A DNA stretch of 56,528 nt from CAZDVQ01 sp964508975 (GTDB lineage Bacteria; Bacteroidota; Bacteroidia; Chitinophagales; Saprospiraceae), in contig CAZDVQ010000025.1 of NCBI GenBank assembly GCA_964508975.1, positions 1-56,528 on the forward strand, written 5' to 3'. Position 1 is the first letter of the stretch. Every line of letters begins with the position of its first letter. The position numbers were made by a program, and so were the translations under genes. A model generated the notes under the pieces. That model was not told the origin of the DNA. It was given only the letters and a program-made list of their open reading frames with translations, and made no database searches. This document shows, piece after piece, positions 42,659 to 50,587 of this stretch.

Positions 42659-44065
42659 TTATACAGTTTCTACCTCAACCTCGTCGGTTTGTGGCGCACT
42701 CAACAAGCTTTGGAAACGGGCTTGTGATTCCTTGTTGATTTTGTCAAACTCGGCCATTTCAATCGGGGTTTCAACGGTAGCAACTTTGGCGGCACATACA
42801 TCACCCACTTTAGCATCCAGGATAGAGCTGTAGATACGGTCTGTGTAGTCTTTGTCTTTCATCATGGTAGTCACCAAGGTGTTTACCATTTGCTCGTTAG
42901 CACCAAATTGGTAGTACTGGTTGATTTCGCGGGCCACTTGCGAGCGGATTTCCTGCTCGGTTACATACACTTCGTCTGATTTCTGAACCTGCTCGCGAAT
43001 TTCCAACCAAACCAAAGTGCCTAAGTTATCGCGAACATAGCCTTTCACGTCTGTGATGCTTTTGTTGTCAGGGTTGTTCTCGATTACTTTCTCCATGAAC
43101 TCAATCGGCATATCGATTTTCGTGTTCTCCATGATGCTGATCATCACTTGGTTGCGCAGTTCAACATTGGCACGTGAAGCGGTTTCTAAGTTCATGCTCT
43201 CGCGAATCAAGTTGCGAACGTCGTCTTCCGAGTTTACTTCCTCGCCAAACAATTGGTTCAAGGTTTCTTTGTCCAAGGTAGCATCGGCAAACACCATGAT
43301 GCTCTTGATGGTTGCGGTACCTTTGGCAAAGGTAAAGTTATCGTCGTCGATGCGGAGTACATGTTTGCGGAACATATCTTCCGAGTAGCTGAAGTCACTC
43401 ACTACGAAGTCGAAGCTAAAACCTGCTTTAGCGGCCAAAACTTGTGCTTTCAAGGTTTCGTTCTCGATGGTACGCACCATGAACAACACGTCGTTGATGG
43501 GTTTCTCCAACTCGATAGCATTACCGGCCTCGTCGAACAACGCGATATCAGCGTAGAAAGTATCGCTATCACCTTCAAAAGCTTCAGCTACATTGGTTGA
43601 GCCGTAGCGTTTTTTGAGGCTAGCGATTTCTTTATCCACTTCAGATTCTGGGAATTCAAATTTGTAGAGCGGGAAGGTTTTATCCATACCACCCAATTCA
43701 AAGGGTGGAATGTGACCAACTTCGTAGATGAAGCTGTAATCGCCCAACTTGTTGATGCGTGGATCGAAAACCGGGCAGTCATCGGCAGGAAGCGGGCGAC
43801 CAAAAGTATTCAAGCCTTGTTCTTTAATCATCTCGTCCATTGCTTTCGAAAACTCGTCAACGATCAAGTCGCTCAAGATGCTATCACCGTAACGGCCTTT
43901 AACCAAGCTCATGGGCGCTTGTCCTTTGCGGAAACCTTTGATTTCGATTTGTTTGGCCACTTTCTTGAGCTCTGATTCTAATTTTTGAGCGTATTCAGAT
44001 TGTGGAATAGTTACTTCTACGCGAAGTGTGTTGCTTGACAAGGGCTGATGCGATACCGTAGGCAT
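42659..44065 (-). CDS. tig: trigger factor
   Basis: A 468-residue ribosome-associated chaperone. The ribosome-docking signature GFRKGQAP lies at 44-51 within the N-terminal domain. A PPIase-like central domain (about 155-245) and the long helical C-terminal domain (about 260-440) follow. The central domain is poorly conserved at the FKBP-type active site, as in many Bacteroidota homologues; this is by eye only. The last residues QTDEVEVETV form an acidic tail. A promoter box lies at 44141-44148 and a terminator at the end. It is next to clpP. Confidence 0.94.
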   Translation of the reverse strand: MPTVSHQPLSSNTLRVEVTIPQSEYAQKLESELKKVAKQIEIKGFRKGQAPMSLVKGRYGDSILSDLIVDEFSKAMDEMIKEQGLNTFGRPLPADDCPVFDPRINKLGDYSFIYEVGHIPPFELGGMDKTFPLYKFEFPESEVDKEIASLKKRYGSTNVAEAFEGDSDTFYADIALFDEAGNAIELEKPINDVLFMVRTIENETLKAQVLAAKAGFSFDFVVSDFSYSEDMFRKHVLRIDDDNFTFAKGTATIKSIMVFADATLDKETLNQLFGEEVNSEDDVRNLIRESMNLETASRANVELRNQVMISIMENTKIDMPIEFMEKVIENNPDNKSITDVKGYVRDNLGTLVWLEIREQVQKSDEVYVTEQEIRSQVAREINQYYQFGANEQMVNTLVTTMMKDKDYTDRIYSSILDAKVGDVCAAKVATVETPIEMAEFDKINKESQARFQSLLSAPQTDEVEVETV

Positions 44066-44140
44066 TGAAATTATTTTTCTAATGGTTGAAAATCAAATGA
44101 ATAGAAGCCCAGCTTAGGGCTTCTGTGCAAAAATCGGCTG

Positions 44141-44148
44141 CAAAGGTA
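44141..44148 (-). promoter_or_regulatory. Bacteroidota -7 promoter box for tig
   Basis: The minus strand reads TACCTTTG (full TAnnTTTG match), about 76 bases before the ATG. Confidence 0.55.
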
Positions 44149-44262
44149 AGGGTTTTTTTGGAGTTTTAGAATTTTAGGCGTTTTTGAAGTTTAGGTTTTT
44201 TTGAAGTTTAGGTTTTTTTAGTTATCCTCAAATCTTCACTTCTCCAAATACTCACATACACT

Positions 44263-44300
44263 AATCAGCACATTAGCACATCAAATAATTAGCACATCAC
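44263..44300. repeat. short dispersed AGCACATTAGCACATC repeat, copy 2
   Basis: AATCAGCACATTAGCACATC followed by AAATAATTAGCACATC. It abuts the 3' end of the exonuclease gene and is almost identical to the copy at 55585. Confidence 0.85.
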
Positions 44301-45676
44301 AATGCAATCTTCTTCAAACGCTTATCCTTTTTCTCTTGTCCTTTCACCAGCAAGCTATAATCCTTATGGTACGGGAAAGGCTGTAGGCAATCTCGAAGGG
44401 TTTCTAGATCAAGGCCATCATCGCGGTCTAGGTAGGCATAACCTTGCAGTATGCCGTCCTCGATGAGGAACACGCACATTTCGCTTTCAAATCGGCCAAA
44501 ATCTACCAGCAGGTAATCTTCCGTAAAGTCGCGGCTCAGCCAGGCCAATGCCGCCTCAACCCGACTGTTGTACTCCTCCACGCTTTCTAGTTGGGTACAA
44601 GCGCCCTTGCAGGTACCAATAACGGTGAGCGAGCAAGCGCCTGGTTTTGAGGTTTCCATGTTGCACCATTTCGAGCATAGCTCAAACAGCATCATGGCCT
44701 CTTGTATATGTCGGCGAGCGTCATATACGCGCTCAAACCTAGCAATAGGCTCGTTGCGCCTTGATTGTGTCTCGTCTACCATCAGGCAACGGTAGCCCAA
44801 ATCGTTTTCGTTAACGAATATACCAGCAGGCAAGTTTTTCTTGCGTTGTTGACGGTTATAAACGGGATTCAAGGTTTTGATTTCCTTCGATTCCAGCAGC
44901 AAGGCCGCCAGTTCGCTACCTGTTACTTCAAAGCTAATATCGGCCACGCTCTGTTGTAATCGTTGGCCTTTTTGCGTGGTATCGGTAAAGTGCTCCATCA
45001 CCCTTTTCTTGATGTTGATGCTTTTACCCACGTAAATCAGGTCTTTGGTTTGGTTGTAAAAGTAGTAAACCCCCGTTTCCTCGGGCAGGCTGTGCAGCAG
45101 TTCAATACTGATGTTTTCGGGTAGGCGGGTTTCGCGAACGCCTAGGTTAAGTTGTTGACTAAACACTTGGTCTTCCCCGTCGCGGCGCATCAGCTCCTCG
45201 AACAAAATGGCGGTGGCACGGGTATCGCCCAGGGCTCGGTGGCGCTCGCCGGCGGGCACTTCAATATCCAGGTATTTAATGAGTGTATCCAGGTTATGCC
45301 GACCCGTTTCAGGCATTAATTTACGGCTTAATTTGCAGGTACACAGTTGTTTGCGGCTAAATCGGTAGCCTAGTCTCCTAAACTCCGTTTGTACAAAACT
45401 ATAGTCAAACCGGGCGTTATGGGCCACGAAAACCCGACCTTGGGTGCGTTCCACAATCTCTCTGGCCACCTCGTAAAACTTGGGGGCATCGCGCACCATA
45501 TCGTTGGTTATCCCGGTTAATCCAGTAATAAAACTAGGTATTGCCATCTCCGGGTTCACTAGGGTACTGTATTCGTCCAGCACCTTCTCGCCATCATGCG
45601 TAATGATAGCAATTTCAATGATGCGGTCGCGTTCAGCCCGTCCACCCGTGGTTTCTATGTCGATGATGGTGTACAA
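44297..45676 (-). CDS. DnaQ-type 3'-5' exonuclease fused to a GIY-YIG nuclease domain
   Basis: A 459-residue two-nuclease protein. The N-terminal DEDDh exonuclease (about 1-165) has Asp6/Glu8 (DIETTG), Asp91 (HNARFD), His146 and Asp151 (HRALGD). It is followed by a UvrC-like GIY-YIG domain (about 195-280), with GVYYFY at 202-207, IYVGKS at 214-219, Arg225 and a downstream Glu (ESKEIKTLNPVYN). The C-terminal ~150 residues include a Cys cluster (CSKWCN, CSLTVIGTCKGAC). The same architecture is known in Bacteroidota and Actinobacteria and is thought to act in DNA repair, perhaps beside UvrABC or as a Cho-like incision enzyme. Confidence 0.92.
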   Translation of the reverse strand: MYTIIDIETTGGRAERDRIIEIAIITHDGEKVLDEYSTLVNPEMAIPSFITGLTGITNDMVRDAPKFYEVAREIVERTQGRVFVAHNARFDYSFVQTEFRRLGYRFSRKQLCTCKLSRKLMPETGRHNLDTLIKYLDIEVPAGERHRALGDTRATAILFEELMRRDGEDQVFSQQLNLGVRETRLPENISIELLHSLPEETGVYYFYNQTKDLIYVGKSINIKKRVMEHFTDTTQKGQRLQQSVADISFEVTGSELAALLLESKEIKTLNPVYNRQQRKKNLPAGIFVNENDLGYRCLMVDETQSRRNEPIARFERVYDARRHIQEAMMLFELCSKWCNMETSKPGACSLTVIGTCKGACTQLESVEEYNSRVEAALAWLSRDFTEDYLLVDFGRFESEMCVFLIEDGILQGYAYLDRDDGLDLETLRDCLQPFPYHKDYSLLVKGQEKKDKRLKKIAL

Positions 45677-45806
45677 GTTAGTTGATAGTTGATAGTTGTT
45701 AGTTTTTAGAAAAAAGTTTCTAGCGGGCGTTATTGTATCTATTGGAGTGGGTAAGATGGCCGGAATTAATACATCTCCTAACTCCTCTCTCCTAACTCCT
45801 ATCTCG

Positions 45807-45942
45807 TTTTGGGCGTGTCCCTCTGGCTTCGCCGCCGCTTGTATCGCGGCGCTACGCTTCGGGTCGTGCCCTTCCGGGGTTCGCTGTTCGCTCCGTGCTA
45901 CGCACCGCGGCTATACGCCGCGCCCTCCAGGCCACTCACGCG
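45807..45942 (-). repeat. GC-rich dispersed element GCR13
   Basis: Begins TTTTGGGCGTGTCCC; contains GGGTTCGCTGTTCGCTCCG and hairpin GCGGCTATACGCCGC. It ends in CTCACGCG. It lies between the exonuclease start and the toxin gene. Confidence 0.7.
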
Positions 45943-45955
45943 AAAAGTGCTCAGT

Positions 45956-46357
45956 TTATGCCCTAATTATCCAATTTTCGATTTTGATAGCTTCTATTCG
46001 TTCGAATTCGCGTGTGTTTTCCGTTACCATGATTAAATCATGAACAACTGCGGAGCATCCAATCAATAAATCAAAGTCGCTAATGGGCGTTCCTAGTTTT
46101 CTTAGCCTTGCTTTTTCTTTACCATATAAATCGATTGCGTTAAATATGGGAATCGTGCTTAGCTGAGCATGAAAAGCTTGTACTGTAGCTTTATTTTTTT
46201 CTGGATTTAAACTGCATTCAGCTCCGTAGATTAGCTCAGCCAAAGTGATTTCAGAGATGCAACAGTTTTGCAACCCTACTTCTTCTAGTTTGGAGATCAA
46301 ATTATAACTACCCTTAAAAAAATGAATGCAAATATTGGAGTCGAGTAAATACAACAT
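45956..46357 (-). CDS. PIN-domain toxin (VapC-like ribonuclease)
   Basis: A 133-residue PIN domain. Acidic residues Asp6 (LLDSN), Glu41 (TLAEL) and Asp94/Asp96 (ISDFDLLIG) with the C-terminal TENTREF motif form the expected metal site. VapC toxins cut initiator tRNA or the 23S rRNA loop; the target here is unknown. It lies two bases after the antitoxin stop, as in type II toxin-antitoxin operons. Confidence 0.9.
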   Translation of the reverse strand: MLYLLDSNICIHFFKGSYNLISKLEEVGLQNCCISEITLAELIYGAECSLNPEKNKATVQAFHAQLSTIPIFNAIDLYGKEKARLRKLGTPISDFDLLIGCSAVVHDLIMVTENTREFERIEAIKIENWIIRA

Positions 46358-46359
46358 GC

Positions 46360-46599
46360 TTAGAAATTTTCAAGGTTAGCTTTATCTACCCTCGACTCCT
46401 TTAAAAAATTAATAATTTCATCGGCTGATTTAGAGTCCTCCCAGCTACCAAATAAACTTGTGATGTTTGCAGATTGCTCCTTCTGGACTTCCATAGATTC
46501 TAGAATCTTGATAGCAAGCATCTTCTTAGAAGCATTATCTAAATGCCTGAAAATGCTAACGTAATGGTCAATTGTTATACTGGGGAGTGATAGGCTCAT
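46360..46599 (-). CDS. probable antitoxin of the PIN toxin
   Basis: A 79-residue small protein upstream of, and nearly overlapping, the toxin. Helix-rich (DHYVSIFRHLDNASKKMLAIKILESM), with an acidic C-terminal half (SWEDSKSADEIINFLKES) that could wrap around the PIN active site. It has no classical AbrB or RHH signature I recognise, so the family is unassigned and the antitoxin role rests on position and size. A promoter box lies at 46646-46653. Confidence 0.72.
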   Translation of the reverse strand: MSLSLPSITIDHYVSIFRHLDNASKKMLAIKILESMEVQKEQSANITSLFGSWEDSKSADEIINFLKESRVDKANLENF

Positions 46600-46645
46600 A
46601 AAACTTCTATTTGATTTAAGAACAGTACAGAATACTATCGTGTTC

Positions 46646-46653
46646 CAAAAGTA
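46646..46653 (-). promoter_or_regulatory. Bacteroidota -7 promoter box for the toxin-antitoxin pair
   Basis: The minus strand reads TACTTTTG (full TAnnTTTG match), 47 bases before the antitoxin ATG. Confidence 0.5.
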
Positions 46654-46706
46654 ATCAATTTTGAATTAAAAAGTATACGCTTGGTCCAAGAACCACTGCG
46701 TACCTT

Positions 46707-47369
46707 TTACAACTCCGCAATCAAATCAACGTTGCCTTTTACCACTTGGCCAGGGGTTACCAAGATTTTAGTACCCAAAGGTAAATATAAATCAACCCGG
46801 CTACCAAACCTGATAAAACCCATGTCTTCGCCACGTACAGCCTTGGCGTTAGCCTTGGCGTAGCAAATGATACGACGTGCCAAAAAGCCCGCCACCTGGC
46901 GCATCAGCACTAGTTTGTCGTTCCACTGGTAAACCGTGGTGGTACGTTCATTCTCAGTCGATGATTTCGGGTTAAAGGCCATCAGGTACTTACCCTCGTG
47001 GTATTTGTAAAAACCAATGGTAGCGTTTAAGGGGTGACGGTTTACATGCACATTCAACGGCGACATGAATATCGATACCTGTATACACTTTTGGTTTAAT
47101 ACCTCTGGTTCATGGGTTTCTTCTATGACCACTACCTTGCCGTCGCAAGGGCAAAGCACTAGGTTCTCCGCCAAGTTTGCAGCTACCGGTCTAGGTGGGT
47201 TCCGGAAAAAGTTAATGGTCAGCAATCCAAATACCACGAGCAACAAGGCAATGGGCAACAATAGCCATAAGCCTCCGGTAATGGCCGTGTAAGCACTAAA
47301 TACACCAATACCAAGCAACAAAACGGCCGGTATCATGAATGCTTTTCCTTCTTTGTGTATAGGATACAT
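46707..47369 (-). CDS. psd: phosphatidylserine decarboxylase (short family)
   Basis: A 220-residue inner-membrane enzyme converting phosphatidylserine to phosphatidylethanolamine. Two N-terminal transmembrane segments (about 10-53) precede the catalytic part with FFRNPPRPV, CPCDGKVV, FMSPLNVHVNRHP and the self-cleavage site FGS (188-190) before RVDLYLP. Cleavage would make Ser190 the pyruvoyl group of the alpha chain. It belongs to the short 'Psd-related' group rather than the longer E. coli type. No pssA gene is seen beside it. Low-complexity repeats lie directly upstream. Confidence 0.94.
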   Translation of the reverse strand: MYPIHKEGKAFMIPAVLLLGIGVFSAYTAITGGLWLLLPIALLLVVFGLLTINFFRNPPRPVAANLAENLVLCPCDGKVVVIEETHEPEVLNQKCIQVSIFMSPLNVHVNRHPLNATIGFYKYHEGKYLMAFNPKSSTENERTTTVYQWNDKLVLMRQVAGFLARRIICYAKANAKAVRGEDMGFIRFGSRVDLYLPLGTKILVTPGQVVKGNVDLIAEL

Positions 47370-47553
47370 TTTTTAGTTAGGAGTTAGGAGTGAGGAGGGA
47401 GGAGTTAGTATGGAGTTGATAGTTGGTAGTTGATAGTTCAGAGTTATGAGTTATTAGTTCAAAGTTATTAGGGAGTTGATAGTTGGTAGTTTTGATTTAA
47501 ATTATTGAAATTCAATGGTTGAAATCAAATAAAGCCGTTGAAAAACAAATCTA
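47370..47553. repeat. low-complexity AG-rich interval
   Basis: Runs of TTAGGAGTTAGGAGTGAGGAG followed by repeated AGTTGATAGTTGGTAGTT phrases and their complement (TATCAACTACCAACTATC) before the CPBP gene. No gene is present. Confidence 0.8.
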
Positions 47554-48492
47554 TCAACTACCAACTATCAACTCAGAACTCTTAATTTTCAAAAAGTAAA
47601 TTAGTCCAGCGCAAATCAGGGCAGAGCCCAAAACCCAAGGCCAACTAAACGATGTTTGGGATGCCAGTGCATTGCTCAATTGACCGTGTTGTGCCATGTA
47701 CTCGTATACCACTTGCCAGCTATTGTGTACAAAATGCCCAATAATCGGTACCCACAAAGAGCCCGTCCAAACATACAAGTAGCCCAATAAAGCACCGAGC
47801 AAAAGGATAGGTAAAAAGCCAGCGGTATAATTGTGCGTCCAGCTGAAAATCAAAGCGGTAATCCAAATAGCAACATGGGTTTTGCCGTACAAGTTTTTAA
47901 TAGTAGGCAACAATACCCCACGGAAGAACAATTCCTCGCCAGTAGCAGCTAGCAAGCCTACCAGAATCACGTTCATGAATAGGTCGGTGCTGCTAGGCAT
48001 TTGCATTAAAGCTTCTTGCAGTTTTACCGGGCTATCAGCCCCTTCAGGGAAGAATAACGTCATTTGCTCTAGCAGGAACTGCACCACTGGTGTCACTAAA
48101 AACATCAGTGCGATTACCGCTACGAGTACCTTGGCATCGGCCAAGCGGTTCAGTCCTAAAAAGCCGAAAGCATCGTTTTTCTTATAGATAGCCGCAAACA
48201 GCAAGGCTGGTATGATAAACATGCAGAACTGCATAATCATCAATACGATGCGCACCGCCGGGATAACCTCTTTGTTTTTGCCATCGCCTATACCTTTTAT
48301 GATGGCCGAGAAGGCTTCTTGGTCACCAAAACCCAGTTGCGGCAGCATGGGCCAAAGCAACAAGGGCATGAACACGAGGCTACCCGCTAGGTACAAGCCT
48401 GTAGCACCCAGCATCTCGCGCCAAGCATTGCGCTTTTGCTCCATGTCGGATGGGTCTATTTCTGGCCGTTCGTTATCAAGTACTTCGCGCAT
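47554..48492 (-). CDS. CPBP-family intramembrane metalloprotease
   Basis: A 312-residue polytopic protease of the Abi/CAAX type. I use the ATG at 48492, because a full -7 box at 48510-48517 lies between it and an upstream ATG. Catalytic motifs EELFFRG, then FSWTHN, then HFVHNSW are in the family order within the C-terminal half, with about seven to eight transmembrane segments. Members process prenylated proteins or peptides; in bacteria some give bacteriocin self-immunity. No bacteriocin genes are visible nearby. Confidence 0.9.
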   Translation of the reverse strand: MREVLDNERPEIDPSDMEQKRNAWREMLGATGLYLAGSLVFMPLLLWPMLPQLGFGDQEAFSAIIKGIGDGKNKEVIPAVRIVLMIMQFCMFIIPALLFAAIYKKNDAFGFLGLNRLADAKVLVAVIALMFLVTPVVQFLLEQMTLFFPEGADSPVKLQEALMQMPSSTDLFMNVILVGLLAATGEELFFRGVLLPTIKNLYGKTHVAIWITALIFSWTHNYTAGFLPILLLGALLGYLYVWTGSLWVPIIGHFVHNSWQVVYEYMAQHGQLSNALASQTSFSWPWVLGSALICAGLIYFLKIKSSELIVGS

Positions 48493-48509
48493 AAGGGTGA
48501 ATTTCGCCG

Positions 48510-48517
48510 CAAAGGTA
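48510..48517 (-). promoter_or_regulatory. Bacteroidota -7 promoter box deciding the CPBP start
   Basis: The minus strand reads TACCTTTG (full TAnnTTTG match). It is downstream of an ATG at 48522, so translation more likely starts at 48492. Confidence 0.6.
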
Positions 48518-48530
48518 AGCATTTTTTAAG

Positions 48531-48630
48531 GGTTAGGTTTTAGTTATTAGGGATTAGGTTTTAGTTATTAGGTTTTAGTTATTAGGTTTTAGTTATTAGG
48601 TTTTAGTTATTAGGTTTTAGGGATTAGTTA
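48531..48630. repeat. 14-bp tandem repeat (TTTTAGTTATTAGG)
   Basis: About five direct copies of TTTTAGTTATTAGG with small variants, between two divergent genes. Confidence 0.9.
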
Positions 48631-48726
48631 TTTTGCATAAAAATATTATCTTAGTGTCAGCAAATTTCTACTTTGCTCTCTACACTCATATCTAAACTCT
48701 GCTCTCTGCTCTCAGCCCTCATAACT

Positions 48727-49701
48727 ATGAACAAACCTGTTACCATCATCACCGGATTTTTAGGCGCAGGCAAAACAGCCTTCCTCAATGCCGTGATTGC
48801 CTATAAAAAACCAGCAAGGCTGGCCATCATCGAGAATGAATTAGGTGAGCAAGGCATTGACGCCGAGCTTATTGTAAACGGTACCGATAGCGTGTTCGAA
48901 ATGAGTAATGGCTGTCTCTGCTGTACCCTCGGCGACGACCTGTTCGATGTGCTCAACCAACTGGCCGCCCGTGCCGACGACTGGGACGAGCTGGTCATTG
49001 AAACAACTGGTATCGCTGACCCTGCTTCGGTGGCCCTGCCGTTCTTGATCACCCCGGCCCTGAAACGAGATTTTCCCCTGGCCCGCGTGGTTTGCCTCAT
49101 CGACCCCTTGATGATTGAACAACGCCTCAGTCAAACCGAGGAGGCCATGAAACAAATTTCCTTCAGCGATATTTTACTCATTACCAAAACTGATACCACC
49201 ACACCTGAGCAAGTATTGGAACTCCGACAAAAACTACAAAGCATGAACCCTTGGGCTACTATCCTGCAAGGCAACCACGAGGATTATCCTTTAGACGAGG
49301 TGTTTGCCTTTGAACGCGCCGAACAAGTAGGATTCAGGCTGGACCATACCGCTGCTCAACCACAGGCCCCGCTACTGAAACAAGGCACAGCCTTCCAACA
49401 CACCAACATCGTTTCGCTTAGTTTTACGTTCGACCAGCCCTTTGATATACTGGCTTTGCAAAACCGTCTCAACGCTTTCGTGGTGTTCCAAGCGGTAGAT
49501 GTGTATCGCATTAAAGGCATCATTCATGCCGATGGCTATCAACGCCGCATGGTGATTCAATCGGTGGGGAATAAAATCGTTATTCTGCCTGGTAAACCTT
49601 GGGCCGACGATGAAATACGGCAGAGCAAGGTAGTGTTCATCGGCAAAAATTTACAGGAAGAAGGGTATGTAAAGCTGCTGAAAGCAGCTTTGGTGAGATA
49701 G
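48727..49701 (+). CDS. COG0523/CobW-type metal-chaperone GTPase
   Basis: A 324-residue P-loop GTPase. The ATG at 48727 puts the G1 motif GFLGAGKT at 10-17, as in the family; the longer upstream frame adds only Leu/Ser-rich codons. The metal site CLCC lies at 63-66, ETTG (92-95) is the G3 region, and TKTD replaces the usual NKxD. The C-terminal domain has a beta-rich fold (HADGYQRRMVIQSVG). These proteins deliver Zn2+, Co2+ or other metals to client enzymes. The client is unknown. The stop codon lies inside a GAGATAG tandem repeat. Confidence 0.93.
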   Translation: MNKPVTIITGFLGAGKTAFLNAVIAYKKPARLAIIENELGEQGIDAELIVNGTDSVFEMSNGCLCCTLGDDLFDVLNQLAARADDWDELVIETTGIADPASVALPFLITPALKRDFPLARVVCLIDPLMIEQRLSQTEEAMKQISFSDILLITKTDTTTPEQVLELRQKLQSMNPWATILQGNHEDYPLDEVFAFERAEQVGFRLDHTAAQPQAPLLKQGTAFQHTNIVSLSFTFDQPFDILALQNRLNAFVVFQAVDVYRIKGIIHADGYQRRMVIQSVGNKIVILPGKPWADDEIRQSKVVFIGKNLQEEGYVKLLKAALVR

Positions 49702-49740
49702 GAGATAGGAGATAGGAGATAGGAGATAGGAGATAGGAGT
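49695..49740. repeat. 7-bp tandem repeat (GAGATAG)
   Basis: About six and a half exact copies; the first one contains the stop codon of the GTPase gene, so a length change would not alter the protein. Confidence 0.92.
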
Positions 49741-49883
49741 ACCCCGCCCCCCAGATAGTTTTTCGGGCTTGCAGGGTGTAGGGGCTGTAATAATCCTCAT
49801 ATCCTCACATCCCCATATCCTCACGTCGCAAGGCTGCGCAGCAGTTGAATATGTGTCGCTCCTAGTGGAGCCTTTACTTTGAT

Positions 49884-50372
49884 TCATCCAAATCCATCTG
49901 CTAAATATATTGATAGTAATCCCCAAGTCCAAATTACCAGATGAAATAAAACTCCAAAAAAAGTAACAGCAACATTAGAGCGTTTCCCTTCGAACTCTTT
50001 GAAGTATAATTTATACTTGTCAGATTTGTATAAAAGAAACTGATTTACAATATATGAAAAAACAAGTACTGCAATAGCATAATAGCTAGAATTTTCGCGT
50101 ACTTTAATTTCAAAAAAATAACTGCTAACCGCTAGTATACTTACGGCAAGCCAAATTGTAGATACAAACATTGAACTAAAAGCAAAACCAACATTCAGTC
50201 CTTTTTTGCCGTGTATAATTGCCTTATACTCCTTTTTGCCTTTTTCCCAATTATCCCTAAATAGAGGTATTTTCGTGAAAACATAGATCATAGGTTTCTC
50301 AATAAGAGTTTCACCAAATTGTACATACATTTTCCACGTACAATAAAAAAAATAATTCCAAATTCGCTGCAT
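49884..50372 (-). CDS. small AT-rich membrane protein of unknown function
   Basis: About 162 residues (an upstream ATG at 50414 would add 14). Two or three hydrophobic segments (GFAFSSMFVSTIWLAVSILA, YYAIAVLVFSYIVNQFLLY, VTFFGVLFHLVIWTWGLLSI) follow a basic N-terminal part. Its AT-rich codons stand out from all neighbours, which suggests acquisition or weak selection. It has no recognisable family and no operon partner. Coding status is plausible but not proven. Confidence 0.55.
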   Translation of the reverse strand: MQRIWNYFFYCTWKMYVQFGETLIEKPMIYVFTKIPLFRDNWEKGKKEYKAIIHGKKGLNVGFAFSSMFVSTIWLAVSILAVSSYFFEIKVRENSSYYAIAVLVFSYIVNQFLLYKSDKYKLYFKEFEGKRSNVAVTFFGVLFHLVIWTWGLLSIYLADGFG

Positions 50373-50458
50373 GATTATACTATTATTACAACATATATTA
50401 AGAACTATACTCAACTAGTTTTTGTATTCTAAAGGCGCTAATTATGGGGCAAGGCTCT

Positions 50459-50562
50459 GCGCCAGCGATGTGGAGCGGTGGCGCAACGCGCCAGACCCGA
50501 AGGGGCCGAGCGACAGCGAGCCGCGTAACGTAGCGCCGACGCGCAGCGGCGGGGCGCCCAAA
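50459..50562 (+). repeat. GC-rich dispersed element GCR14
   Basis: GCGCCAGCGATGTGGAGC, hairpin GGCGCAACGCGCC (50480-50492), hairpin CCCGAAGGG, GGGCCGAGCGACAGCGAGC, end GGGGCGCCCAAA. It lies at the 3' end of ppk1. Confidence 0.92.
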
Positions 50563-50587
50563 TCAAAATCTCCAAAAATCAAAAACG

